The notes under the pieces are model-generated. The model did no database searches. It saw nothing but the letters and a program-made list of their open reading frames with translations, and had not been told where the DNA came from. From positions 62,001-126,000 of the forward strand of contig CATWQI010000010.1 in NCBI GenBank assembly GCA_958352885.1: a DNA stretch of 64,000 bases, read 5' to 3'. The position numbers were made by a program, and so were the translations under genes. Of the stretch, positions 17,450-25,574 are shown in pieces; the stretch's first letter is position 1, and each line of letters begins with the position of its first letter. This DNA is from an uncultured Duncaniella sp. (GTDB lineage: Bacteria; Bacteroidota; Bacteroidia; Bacteroidales; Muribaculaceae).

Positions 17450-18270
17450 AATAATGGTGTAACGATTAAGTCAAACGGAACCAGCATGGCATCCTTGCCG
17501 GATTTAAACATCTGTGGAGGGAATATGGCAGGCATTACCCGTGCCAGGTAATTGCGCAATACGGTGATTACCTTTTCCCGGATGGAGGAGTCACCGGCGA
17601 GTAACAGTTCGTCATTGTGAGGGTCAAGACCGATGCGGTGTCTGCAGGCGAGCAAGTAATATACAGCGTCCATTGGGTCGGAGAAGGAAAATGTGTTTGC
17701 CTGCATCAGTGTGCCCCCCTGCATTATGATTACATCTACCGATGATTCGCGCAAGTTGGCAAGCATTTTCATATTGTTACCCTTTCCTGCTTTCGCCGAA
17801 AAGAAGCGGGTGAGCGATGAGAGGTGGGAGCAGACCACAGCATTGTGGAAGGTACGGCGGATAAATCCCATGAGGTGATTTTCCACTCCTGCCATGATGG
17901 TGGCGTTGCGTGTGCCTGTTTTCTCGGACATGATTTGTCCCTCGAATTCGGGATTGGCAGCTTTGAAAATCGCTTCACGGTCGTCCTCGCTGCTGTATGC
18001 CGATGGTATGACTAAAAGGGCGTGGGTCTGCACCACGCAGTAAATGCGGCGGAAGTCGTTAAGGAAAATCGGGTTGTCGTATATTATCTCCTCAAGGCTG
18101 CGCAGGAATTTATCGGGGTCGCTGTCGAGCTGGAATCGTCGATAAATCAAGGAATTTTCCTCGACGATGGAGTAAGCTGCCATGTGTAGGTCCCGCGGAC
18201 CGATGCGCAGCAGAAGATTCCACATCCCCGGGTTGGTTATCCTGTCCTTGTCAAGTGTTCCTGAGGTCAT
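17440..18270 (-). CDS. DUF3822 family protein
   Basis: This 276-residue cytoplasmic protein has no signal peptide or membrane segment. Family placement rests on overall pattern, length, and its constant position directly upstream of rsmD in Bacteroidetes. The fold recalls an actin-like or PilM-like ATPase half (alternating beta strands such as SSVDVIIMQGGTLMQANTF near residue 175), but no ATP-binding motif can be claimed. The function is unknown; overlap with rsmD suggests coupled expression. Confidence 0.75.
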   Translation of the reverse strand: MTSGTLDKDRITNPGMWNLLLRIGPRDLHMAAYSIVEENSLIYRRFQLDSDPDKFLRSLEEIIYDNPIFLNDFRRIYCVVQTHALLVIPSAYSSEDDREAIFKAANPEFEGQIMSEKTGTRNATIMAGVENHLMGFIRRTFHNAVVCSHLSSLTRFFSAKAGKGNNMKMLANLRESSVDVIIMQGGTLMQANTFSFSDPMDAVYYLLACRHRIGLDPHNDELLLAGDSSIREKVITVLRNYLARVMPAIFPPQMFKSGKDAMLVPFDLIVTPLLCE

Positions 18271-18320
18271 TCAGTAGCTCCTTTTTTTACTTTAAAAATA
18301 TGAAAACACCCTCTAATAAT

Positions 18321-18350
18321 GGACGCCCCCGTCCGAGGGCGGAAGCGTCC
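18321..18350 (-). terminator. Terminator-like hairpin after the DUF805 gene
   Basis: GGACGC (18321-18326) pairs with GCGTCC (18345-18350), with further GC pairing inside. On the minus strand it follows the DUF805 stop and is followed by AT-rich sequence. Confidence 0.5.
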
Positions 18351-18374
18351 GTTTATGAGTTTTTTAAGCGGTTA

Positions 18375-18755
18375 TTAACGCTGAGCGAGGTTGGGAACGG
18401 GACCGTACTGGTTGGGGGTTGGCTGGCTATCCTTGACTGTCCATACGATAAAGATAATCAGACCGACAAGGGGGATGAGGTTGATAAGTACCCACCATCC
18501 GGATTTGCCAATGTCGTGCATTCGGCGAACGGCTACTCCAAGTGAGGGGAGTAATAGGGCTATGTTAACTATGCCTGAAACAATCTGACCTGTAGTGTCC
18601 ATGCCGAAGATAACTCGGATAATAGCGCTGAGAATAAACAAAGCGAGTGCAAACCACCAATACTCGGAACGAGAAGAACGACCGTTAAAGTTGCAATAGT
18701 TAGTGGTGACTGCTAATTTCACAGCCTCTCCGAATGAAAGTTGACGCTGATACAT
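18375..18755 (-). CDS. DUF805 membrane protein
   Basis: This is a 126-residue protein if translation starts at ATG 18753-18755 (MYQRQLSFGEAVK). The frame is open to 18845, but those extra residues are unlike the family. DUF805 features are clear: a conserved N-terminal NFNGRSSRSEYWWFALA, three hydrophobic helices, and VRRMHDIGKSGWW near residue 75. It is an inner-membrane protein of unknown function. A minus-strand TAATTTTG box lies at 18898-18905, which would give a leader of roughly 135 bases. Confidence 0.85.
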   Translation of the reverse strand: MYQRQLSFGEAVKLAVTTNYCNFNGRSSRSEYWWFALALFILSAIIRVIFGMDTTGQIVSGIVNIALLLPSLGVAVRRMHDIGKSGWWVLINLIPLVGLIIFIVWTVKDSQPTPNQYGPVPNLAQR

Positions 18756-18942
18756 AGGATTTAAAATTTTGTGGTTAATGTTTGGTTTATTAAAATAGTG
18801 GATTATGCAATGCAAATCACAGCTGCGATTAGCCAGGTTGAACAACTTATTATTAAAAACAGACAGGGAGTGTGTTTAGGGAAGTTGCTTAACAATGCAA
18901 AATTAATGAAAAAAAGGCATAGAAACTATACAAAAGGATAAA

Positions 18943-18976
18943 TTTGTGACGAAATCCATTATTTTTAGTAATTTTG
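18943..18976 (+). promoter_or_regulatory. Promoter of the DUF4494-yggS-neuC operon
   Basis: TTTG (18943-18946), 22 bases, then TAATTTTG (18969-18976) matches the Bacteroidetes consensus. It lies 79 bases before the DUF4494 ATG and diverges from the DUF805 promoter. Confidence 0.65.
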
Positions 18977-19055
18977 TAGTGTAATTTAGATGGGGTCTCA
19001 AATATATGTCCCCTGACTGAGATTAATTAACGAACACTCAAAAAATAGATACAAT

Positions 19056-19508
19056 ATGGCACAATGGTTTGAGACTAAGGTCCGCTATGACAAAACAATG
19101 GATAATGGCGCAGTGAAGAAAGTCACTGAAGCATATATGGTTGACGCTCTTTCGTTCACAGAGGCAGAGGCCCGTATCTCGGAAGAGATAGCGCACTACA
19201 CAAGCGACTATTCCATTTCGGCTGTCAAGCGTACAAAGATTGCAGAGATATTCCGTGAGAAAGTAGGGGATAAGTGGTATCTCGTAAAGGTGGCGTTCAT
19301 CACGCTTGACGAGAAAACTGCTGTCGAGAAGAAATCGATATCCCAGATACTGGTGTCAGCCGATAGTTTCAAGGAGGCTTACGACAACTTCATGGAGGGG
19401 ATGAAAGGCACCATGGCTGACTTTGAAATCAATACAATCCAGGAAACTCTCATCATGGATGTGTATGACGCAGACCTCAGCGGTGAAGACAATAAGCCTC
19501 AGGAGTAA
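19056..19508 (+). CDS. DUF4494 domain protein
   Basis: This 150-residue soluble protein starts MAQWFETKVRYDK and contains TEAYMVDALSFTEAEARI near residue 25, both typical of DUF4494, a Bacteroidetes family of unknown function. There is no signal peptide. It heads an operon: yggS follows after 18 bases, and the nonulosonic-acid genes follow with overlaps. Confidence 0.85.
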   Translation: MAQWFETKVRYDKTMDNGAVKKVTEAYMVDALSFTEAEARISEEIAHYTSDYSISAVKRTKIAEIFREKVGDKWYLVKVAFITLDEKTAVEKKSISQILVSADSFKEAYDNFMEGMKGTMADFEINTIQETLIMDVYDADLSGEDNKPQE

Positions 19509-19526
19509 ACGATATTAATAAGGAAT

Positions 19527-20189
19527 ATGGCGGTAAGAGAGAATCTGAGGAGGTTGCGCGACTCTATCCCTGAGGGGGTGGAGCTTGTGGCTGTGTCGAA
19601 ATTCCACCCTGTGGAGGCGCTGCGAGAGGCGTACGACGAAGGGCAGAGAGTGTTCGGCGAAAGCCGTGCCAATGAATTTGTCGAGAAGGCAAATACGCTT
19701 CCGGCAGATATCGATTGGCACTTCATCGGGCATCTCCAGACCAATAAGGTGCGCCAGATAATTCCATATGTTTCGTTTATCCAGAGCGTTGATTCCGAGA
19801 AGCTGCTGCGGCTGATTGATGCCGAGGCGCGCAGGGCGGGACGCAAGGTAAATGTGTTGCTTCAGCTGCATGTAGCCGAGGAGGAGACAAAGTTCGGCTT
19901 TTCTCCTGAAGAGCTATGTGCGCTGGTGACTCCGGAATTTGTCAATGAGCTTGAAGGGGTGGAGATAGCCGGAGTGATGGGAATGGCGTCGAATGTCGAT
20001 GACGAGTCCCGTATCCGAGAGGATTTCCATCGCATCCGTGAGACATTTGACAAATTGAGGGGGACCGTGTTTGCCGGAAAGGAGGGTTTCACTGTGGTCA
20101 GCATGGGTATGAGCCATGACTGGCGCATTGCGGTGGACGAGGGGAGCAACATGGTCAGAATAGGAACAGATATATTCGGGGAACGATGA
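19527..20189 (+). CDS. yggS: YggS-family pyridoxal phosphate homeostasis protein
   Basis: This 220-residue cytoplasmic protein has the alanine-racemase-like barrel of the PLPBP family. The PLP-binding lysine is in LVAVSKFHP near residue 23. The conserved FGESRANEFVEKA and WHFIGHLQTNKVR stretches follow, and the C-terminal MGMSHDWRIAVDEGSNMVRIGTDIFGER binds the phosphate. Members buffer PLP and affect amino-acid homeostasis. Its stop overlaps the neuC-like start by 4 bases. Confidence 0.93.
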   Translation: MAVRENLRRLRDSIPEGVELVAVSKFHPVEALREAYDEGQRVFGESRANEFVEKANTLPADIDWHFIGHLQTNKVRQIIPYVSFIQSVDSEKLLRLIDAEARRAGRKVNVLLQLHVAEEETKFGFSPEELCALVTPEFVNELEGVEIAGVMGMASNVDDESRIREDFHRIRETFDKLRGTVFAGKEGFTVVSMGMSHDWRIAVDEGSNMVRIGTDIFGER

Positions 20190-21337
20190 GGAGAATCGCC
20201 ATAGCGACGGGCACACGGGCTGACTGGGGACTGTTGAGTGGAATAGCGAAGGCCCTTGCTGCCAGACCCGACTGTGAAGTGACGGTGCTTGCTACCAATA
20301 TGCACCTTTCGCCCCGGTATGGCAATACTGTTGACGAGATTATAGCCGACGGTTTTGACCCGGTGATGGTGCGGATGAGCGATTCCACCGATACACCACA
20401 GGGTGCGGTCGGGGCGATGGCGGAATGTATGACAGGAATGGCATCCGCTCTGAGTGAGCTTAAGCCTGATTTGATAGTCATACTTGGCGACCGTTTCGAG
20501 ATGCTTGCGACAGCCACGGCGGCATTGATGCTTAGAATCCCGATAGTCCACATCGCCGGTGGTGAAATATCGGAGGGGGCGATAGATGACTCCATCCGTC
20601 ATGCCATCACCAAGATGGCGGCTCTGCACCTTACGGCTACCGAAGAGTATCGCTGCAGGGTGATAGCCATGGGTGAAGCGCCAGAAAGGGTGGTGAACAC
20701 CGGGGCGATAGGGGTCTACAACATCAAGCAGGAGGAGCTTTTGCCACAAGATGAGCTGGAAGCCTCTATCGGGCTTGAACTCCCTAAAGGGAGTCTGCTC
20801 GTGACGTATCATCCGGCAACGCTCGACGACGGGGATGTGGCGGAGCACTGCAAAGCCTTGCTTGCCGCACTTGACGGATTTCAGGACTCGCACGTGGTGA
20901 TAACGTATCCTAACAATGATTCGCGCGGACGTGTGATAATCGGACTTATAGAGGATTATGGGAAGAGGAATCCGGGCAGAGTGGCAGTGATTCCGTCACT
21001 CGGGAAGAAGCGCTATCTGTCAGCACTGAAATATGTCAGCGCTGTGGTGGGCAATTCGTCGAGCGGAATCGTGGAGGTTCCGTCAATGAATATACCCACG
21101 GTCGACATCGGGATGCGGCAGCGCGGGAGGCTGTGTGGCAAAAGTGTGATACACTGCGGTGACAGCAAGGAGGAGATTGCGGATGCGATACGGTTTGCCC
21201 TTAGCCCTGACGGGCAGAAACTTGCCAGGGAGAGTGAAAATCCGTATTACCAGCCCGACACGCTGGGTAAAATAGTGAAATCGATAGCCGAGACTCCGAT
21301 AGAAACGCTCAGAGTAAAGAAATTTTATGACCGATAA
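20186..21337 (+). CDS. neuC: NeuC/LegG-type UDP-GlcNAc 2-epimerase (hydrolysing)
   Basis: This 383-residue GT-B-fold enzyme starts RRIAIATGTRADWGLL, the N-terminal signature of hydrolysing UDP-N-acetylhexosamine 2-epimerases. It has LGDRFEMLATATAALMLRIPIVHIAGGE near residues 95-122 and VVGNSSSGIVEVPS near residue 288. These enzymes release ManNAc, or its diacetamido analogue in the legionaminic pathway, for nonulosonic-acid synthesis. The genes on both sides overlap it (4 and 11 bases). The exact sugar (NeuAc versus legionaminic) cannot be told from sequence alone. Confidence 0.88.
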   Translation: MRRIAIATGTRADWGLLSGIAKALAARPDCEVTVLATNMHLSPRYGNTVDEIIADGFDPVMVRMSDSTDTPQGAVGAMAECMTGMASALSELKPDLIVILGDRFEMLATATAALMLRIPIVHIAGGEISEGAIDDSIRHAITKMAALHLTATEEYRCRVIAMGEAPERVVNTGAIGVYNIKQEELLPQDELEASIGLELPKGSLLVTYHPATLDDGDVAEHCKALLAALDGFQDSHVVITYPNNDSRGRVIIGLIEDYGKRNPGRVAVIPSLGKKRYLSALKYVSAVVGNSSSGIVEVPSMNIPTVDIGMRQRGRLCGKSVIHCGDSKEEIADAIRFALSPDGQKLARESENPYYQPDTLGKIVKSIAETPIETLRVKKFYDR

Positions 21338-22022
21338 CACCACCTTATATATAATCCCTGCCCGTGGAGGCAGCAAGGGGATACCTCGCAAGAATATTAA
21401 AGAATTGTGCGGTCGCCCGTTGATACACTATTCCATTGACGTGGCAAGGGCGCTTGGTCAGGATGACCATGTGATAGTGTCGACTGACGATGACGAAATC
21501 CGTGAGGTGGCTGAAATGACAGGTCTTAAGGTGGAGTACCGCCGTCCTGACGAGCTTGGGGGCGATACGGTGGGGTCGCGTGAGGTGATACTCGATGCGA
21601 TGAGGTATGCTGATGGCAAGGGGATTGAATATGACAAGGTGGTGCTGCTCCAGCCGACGTCGCCTATGCGCACTGTGGAGGATGTGGAAGGGTGCCTGAG
21701 ACTCTATACTCCTGATGTCGACATGGTAGTATCGGTGACGGAATCTGCCTGTAATCCCTACTATGATTGTTTTGAAACCCGGTCAGACGGTACTCTTGCG
21801 GTGTCGAAGGGGGACGGGCGGTACACAAGGCGTCAGGATGCTCCAAGGACATGGCAGTACAACGGTGCCGTGTATGTGATTAATCCCGATTCAATACGTA
21901 AGATGCCGTTAGGTGAGTTTCCATGTCGTATACCCTATGAAATGCCGAGGATGCGATCGGTGGATTTGGACACTCCGCTTGACTGGCATATCACCGAGCT
22001 GCTTATGGCTGAAAATAAATAA
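21327..22022 (+). CDS. neuA: CMP-nonulosonate cytidylyltransferase (NeuA/LegF type)
   Basis: This 231-residue single-domain nucleotidyltransferase activates an acylneuraminate-type sugar with CTP. The family motif IIPARGGSKGIPRKNIKELCGRPLIHYSI opens the protein. VVLLQPTSPMRTVEDV near residue 98 and YNGAVYVINPDSI near residue 178 also match. Its ATG lies inside the end of the neuC-like gene, and the CBS-nucleotidyltransferase starts 7 bases downstream. No synthase gene for its substrate is in the window. Confidence 0.9.
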   Translation: MTDNTTLYIIPARGGSKGIPRKNIKELCGRPLIHYSIDVARALGQDDHVIVSTDDDEIREVAEMTGLKVEYRRPDELGGDTVGSREVILDAMRYADGKGIEYDKVVLLQPTSPMRTVEDVEGCLRLYTPDVDMVVSVTESACNPYYDCFETRSDGTLAVSKGDGRYTRRQDAPRTWQYNGAVYVINPDSIRKMPLGEFPCRIPYEMPRMRSVDLDTPLDWHITELLMAENK

Positions 22023-22029
22023 TAATCCT

Positions 22030-23079
22030 ATGGATAAGCATCTTATAAGACAGGAAGCATCGATATTGGATGCTCTGGAGCGTTTGAATTCGCTTTCAGG
22101 ACAGGTAATGACATTACTTGTCACGGATGGTGACGGTGTTATGACCGGTACTCTCACAGACGGGGATGTGCGCCGGGCGCTGCTTCGCGGTGTTCCGATG
22201 GAGGCTCCTGTCACAGAGGCCATGCACAGGGAATTCTGCAGGTTGCTTGAGAACGATGTGGATGTCGACGCTTTGAGGGATATGCGAAAGCGAGGGATTC
22301 GTCTCATCCCGCTGCTTGACGAGGAGGGGCGTGTGAAGCGAGTTATAGATACCCGCAGGACAAAAACGATACTTCCTGTCAGTGCCATACTTATGGCTGG
22401 GGGGAAGGGGGAACGTCTGCGTCCCATGACTCTCACTACCCCAAAACCTTTGCTTAAGATAGGTGACAAGGCCATAATAGACTATAATATTGAAGCTCTT
22501 GCAGGTGTCGGTGTAGAGGATGTGTCTGTTACAGTCAACTATATGGCCGAACAGCTTGAGGAGCATTTCTCCAAGCCGGTGGGCGGTGTGAACGTGAAAT
22601 GTGTGCGTGAGACGAAACCTCTCGGCACTATCGGGTCGGCTTCGCTGGTCAAACTGCCGGCGGAGGGTTGCACGATAGTGATGAATTCCGATTTGCTCAC
22701 CACTGTATCGTTTGAGGATATGTATCTGTGGCATCAGTCATGTGAGGCTGATATCACAATCGCTGCAGTGTCCTACAACGTGTCTGTGCCGTATGCCATA
22801 CTGAGCACTGACGGCACTGATGTGATGGCTCTTGAGGAAAAACCGTCGTATTCCTATTATGCGAATGCCGGTATCTATATATTCTCCAATGAGTTGCTCC
22901 GTTCTCTTAACCCGGAGGAGCGTGTCGATGCGACCGACCTTATAGAAAATGCTATTGCCTCCGGCAGGCGTGTGACCTTTTTCCCGATTAACGGGACCTG
23001 GATTGACATAGGTTCGCCCGCCGACTTCAAGCATGCCCAGGAACTGATGAGGCATGTCCGGCTGACAATCGACGGCTGA
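22030..23079 (+). CDS. CBS-domain sugar-1-phosphate nucleotidyltransferase (PtmE-like)
   Basis: The product is 349 residues from ATG 22030 (MDKHLIRQEASILDALERLN). The frame runs further upstream but lies inside neuA. Residues ~1-115 form a CBS pair. From ~120 a nucleotidyltransferase domain begins with ILMAGGKGERLRPMTLTTPKPLLKI, and MNSDLLTT near residue 218 matches the metal-binding region. The same layout occurs in PtmE, the glucosamine-1-phosphate guanylyltransferase of Campylobacter legionaminic-acid synthesis. With the two preceding genes this suggests a legionaminic-like rather than sialic sugar (inference). A MITE follows 29 bases after the stop. Confidence 0.82.
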   Translation: MDKHLIRQEASILDALERLNSLSGQVMTLLVTDGDGVMTGTLTDGDVRRALLRGVPMEAPVTEAMHREFCRLLENDVDVDALRDMRKRGIRLIPLLDEEGRVKRVIDTRRTKTILPVSAILMAGGKGERLRPMTLTTPKPLLKIGDKAIIDYNIEALAGVGVEDVSVTVNYMAEQLEEHFSKPVGGVNVKCVRETKPLGTIGSASLVKLPAEGCTIVMNSDLLTTVSFEDMYLWHQSCEADITIAAVSYNVSVPYAILSTDGTDVMALEEKPSYSYYANAGIYIFSNELLRSLNPEERVDATDLIENAIASGRRVTFFPINGTWIDIGSPADFKHAQELMRHVRLTIDG

Positions 23080-23108
23080 CCATTTGCGGTTGTCGGTTGT
23101 TTATAAAG

Positions 23109-23308
23109 TAAGTAACTCTTCAAAATTAAACGATATAATGGACATAAGTAACTCCTATGGATGATCTTTTATACTCTCTGCGGTTTTATTCCGGTCAGAA
23201 TCAAGTTCTTCATCGGTCGTTTATATCTATAAACTCCCTCTTCAGTCCTCGATTCCGCCTCTGAATAAATCCCGCATATAGTATAAATTAATTTTTCAGA
23301 GTTACTTA
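23109..23308 (+). mobile_element. MITE-like element, copy 1 (200 bp)
   Basis: This 200-bp unit starts TAAGTAACTCT and ends AGAGTTACTTA, a perfect 11-bp terminal inverted repeat that continues imperfectly for about 10 more bases. Copies 2 and 3 at 30562 and 32641 are the same length, same orientation and nearly identical; this copy has C where they have A at 23154. No transposase is encoded. The outermost TA on both sides fits a duplicated TA target, as with IS630/Tc1-type transposition (inference). It sits between the PtmE-like gene and obgE. Confidence 0.85.
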
Positions 23309-23343
23309 TCAATAAGTATAATCATCAAAAATATCATCCCGTC

Positions 23344-24543
23344 ATGGCTGATTCCAATTTCATAGACTATGTAAAGGTTCTTTGCCGTTCAGGCAAGGGT
23401 GGTGCCGGTTCAAGGCATTTTTATCGTGCGAAATATATACCGAAAGGGGGACCTGACGGAGGTGACGGTGGACGCGGAGGCCATATCATTTTACGTGGCA
23501 ACAGCCATATGTGGACTTTGCTCCCATTGCGTTATCGCAGGCATATATTTGCCGGTAACGGACAGAGCGGCTCCGGAGGTCGTTCGTTCGGCAAGGATGG
23601 CGAGGATGTGATAGTGGAGGTTCCGTGCGGCACTGTGGTGTTTGATGCGGAGACCGGTGAGTTTCTGTGTGAGGTGACTTATGATGGCGAGGAGGTCAAG
23701 TTGCTCCGCGGCGGTCGCGGCGGTCTTGGCAACTGGCATTTCAAGAGCGCAACCAACCGTACGCCCAGGTATGCGCAGCCCGGCGAGCCTGCCATTGAAA
23801 AGTCCATTATTCTTGAATTGAAACTGCTTGCGGATGTGGGTCTGGTCGGTTTCCCGAATGCCGGAAAGTCAACGCTTCTTTCCGCTATTTCGGCTGCGCG
23901 CCCTAAGATAGCCGATTATCCTTTTACCACAATGGAGCCTCAGCTCGGTATCGTAGAGTATCGAGGCGACAAGTCGTTTGTGATGGCTGATATCCCCGGT
24001 ATCATCGAGGGTGCGAGTGAAGGGAAGGGGCTCGGATTGCGTTTCCTGCGTCACATAGAACGCAATGCGGTGCTACTTTTCATGGTTCCGGCTGATGCCG
24101 ACGACATTAAGGCGCAATATGACATTCTTGTCGGAGAGCTCGAACAGTTCAACCCGCAGCTTGCCGACAAGCCCAGAGTGCTTGCCGTGTCAAAGAGCGA
24201 CATGCTTGATGATGAACTTATGGCTGAGATTGAGCAGACACTTCCCGAAGGGGTGCCGCATGTGTTCATATCCGCTGTGACCGGTCTTGGCATTGCCACG
24301 CTCAAGGATATGCTGTGGGGTGAGATTACCGATGAGCGCAACCGCATCGATGTCAATCCTATTACCCACCGTCCGCTTGACGGTCACCATCGTGTGCGTG
24401 AGGAAGATGAGTTCATATTCGAGAATGTGCCTGCGCCTGAAGGTGGTGACGAGTATGACGAGATTGATGACGAAGGCTTCGATGACGATGAGGACTGGGG
24501 CGGCAAAATGCTTGATGAGGATGAGTATTTCATTGATGACTGA
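23344..24543 (+). CDS. obgE: Obg-family GTPase
   Basis: This 399-residue essential GTPase acts in large-subunit ribosome assembly and the stringent response. The glycine-rich Obg domain occupies residues 1-160 (GGDGGRGGHIILRG near residue 40). The G domain has GFPNAGKSTLLS (G1), DIPGIIEGASEGKGLG (G3), and SKSD in place of the usual NKxD (G4, near residue 283). The last ~35 residues are strongly acidic, as in other Bacteroidetes members. The start lies 35 bases after a MITE, so its native upstream region has been displaced or replaced. Confidence 0.96.
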   Translation: MADSNFIDYVKVLCRSGKGGAGSRHFYRAKYIPKGGPDGGDGGRGGHIILRGNSHMWTLLPLRYRRHIFAGNGQSGSGGRSFGKDGEDVIVEVPCGTVVFDAETGEFLCEVTYDGEEVKLLRGGRGGLGNWHFKSATNRTPRYAQPGEPAIEKSIILELKLLADVGLVGFPNAGKSTLLSAISAARPKIADYPFTTMEPQLGIVEYRGDKSFVMADIPGIIEGASEGKGLGLRFLRHIERNAVLLFMVPADADDIKAQYDILVGELEQFNPQLADKPRVLAVSKSDMLDDELMAEIEQTLPEGVPHVFISAVTGLGIATLKDMLWGEITDERNRIDVNPITHRPLDGHHRVREEDEFIFENVPAPEGGDEYDEIDDEGFDDDEDWGGKMLDEDEYFIDD

Positions 24544-24560
24544 GGGCTAAGGATGATGTC

Positions 24561-24923
24561 ATGGCAGAGCATAATGAAACCGGAAAATGGGGCGAGAAGG
24601 TGGCACGGGACTATCTTCTTGCCCAAGGCTATGCCATAATGGGTGAGAATGTGCGAATCGGGAATATGGAGATTGATATCATAGCCATGAAGGATTCGTC
24701 GATATGCTTTGTGGAGGTGAAAACCCGCTCGACTGACTTTAAGGATGCGGCTGATGCCGTTGACAGCCGTAAGCGCAGCCGGATGGTCCGGGCGGCAGAC
24801 GCTTATGTCCGGGCATACGACATTCCGCATGACCCGCAGCTTGACATCATACTTGTGATAGGGAATCCGATGAAATATACGCTGGAGCATATACCGGATG
24901 CATTCTATTCAATTGACAGTTGA
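24561..24923 (+). CDS. YraN family (UPF0102) protein
   Basis: This 120-residue protein has the restriction-endonuclease-like fold of the YraN family. It shows GEKVARDYLLAQGYAIMGENVRIGNMEIDIIA and then CFVEVKTR, giving the D-(E)-x-K metal site seen in PD-(D/E)XK nucleases. The cellular role of the family is unsettled. It lies 17 bases after obgE and overlaps the convergent Lrp-type gene by 15 bases. Confidence 0.88.
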   Translation: MAEHNETGKWGEKVARDYLLAQGYAIMGENVRIGNMEIDIIAMKDSSICFVEVKTRSTDFKDAADAVDSRKRSRMVRAADAYVRAYDIPHDPQLDIILVIGNPMKYTLEHIPDAFYSIDS

Positions 24924-25388
24924 CTTGACAGGTATGGTGTGGGAGTTTTTTACCTCTCCGAGCACGAAGGAGCTGCTCAGGGAGCCTATGCAGTCGAGGT
25001 CGCCGAGAATACGGAGGATGAATTTCTGATAGGACTTCATGTCCTCAACATATATTTTCAGAAGGAAGTCGTAATCGCCGGATATGTTGTAGCATTCGGC
25101 GATTTCGTTTATTCCCTGTACGGCTTCCATGATACGCATGCCGTTTTCGTAGGTGTGTTGCTTCATTTTTATGTAGCAGAATGCCACGAAGCCGCAATTC
25201 AGTTTTTCGGCATCGAGGACCGCCATGTATTTTTTTATGTATCCTTCACGTTCCAGCCGCTTTACCCGTTCGAAAGTGGGTGTGGATGAGAGGTGTACGA
25301 GGGAGGCAAGTTCCTTTGTTGTCAGCCGGGAATTGTCCTGCAGGTTACGCAGGATGTCGAGGTCGGTATTGTCAATTTCGGTTGCCAT
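24909..25388 (-). CDS. Lrp/AsnC-family transcriptional regulator
   Basis: This 159-residue regulator has an N-terminal winged helix-turn-helix (DNTDLDILRNLQDNSRLTTKELASLVHLSSTPTFERVKRLEREGYI, residues 6-52) and a RAM ligand-binding domain (VAFCYIKMKQH near residue 68; ISGDYDFLLKIYVEDM near residue 103). Such proteins sense amino acids and bind as octamers. It is divergent from the O-acetylhomoserine sulfhydrylase gene with facing promoters, so control of that gene by a sulfur amino acid is plausible but not shown. Confidence 0.92.
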   Translation of the reverse strand: MATEIDNTDLDILRNLQDNSRLTTKELASLVHLSSTPTFERVKRLEREGYIKKYMAVLDAEKLNCGFVAFCYIKMKQHTYENGMRIMEAVQGINEIAECYNISGDYDFLLKIYVEDMKSYQKFILRILGDLDCIGSLSSSFVLGEVKNSHTIPVKSTVN

Positions 25389-25465
25389 GATAAGTGAATA
25401 GAATAAAATTCTGCAAACGCAGCGTTGTTATCTCTGTTTGTAGAAAATTAATATCGTCTGATGTG

Positions 25466-25496
25466 CAAAATTAGGAATATTTTCCGAAATTATCAA
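25466..25496 (-). promoter_or_regulatory. Promoter of the Lrp-type regulator
   Basis: On the minus strand TTG (25496-25494), 20 bases, then TAATTTTG (25473-25466). It overlaps the region that faces the divergent metY-type promoter. Confidence 0.7.
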
Positions 25497-25501
25497 TGTT
25501 C

Positions 25502-25532
25502 TTGGAGTATATTTTTCCTCGCTGTAATTTTG
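25502..25532 (+). promoter_or_regulatory. Promoter of the O-acetylhomoserine sulfhydrylase gene
   Basis: TTG (25502-25504), 20 bases, then TAATTTTG (25525-25532). Its -33 end is 6 bases from the -33 end of the divergent lrp promoter, so one bound regulator could affect both. Confidence 0.75.
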
Positions 25533-25574
25533 CAATGTCAATTAGATTATTAATCAAAAAAACATCATACAATT

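Noticed and set aside
19862..20893. 343-residue minus-strand frame across yggS and neuC
   Set aside because: Both plus-strand genes are firmly identified, and the antisense translation is low-complexity basic sequence without motifs.
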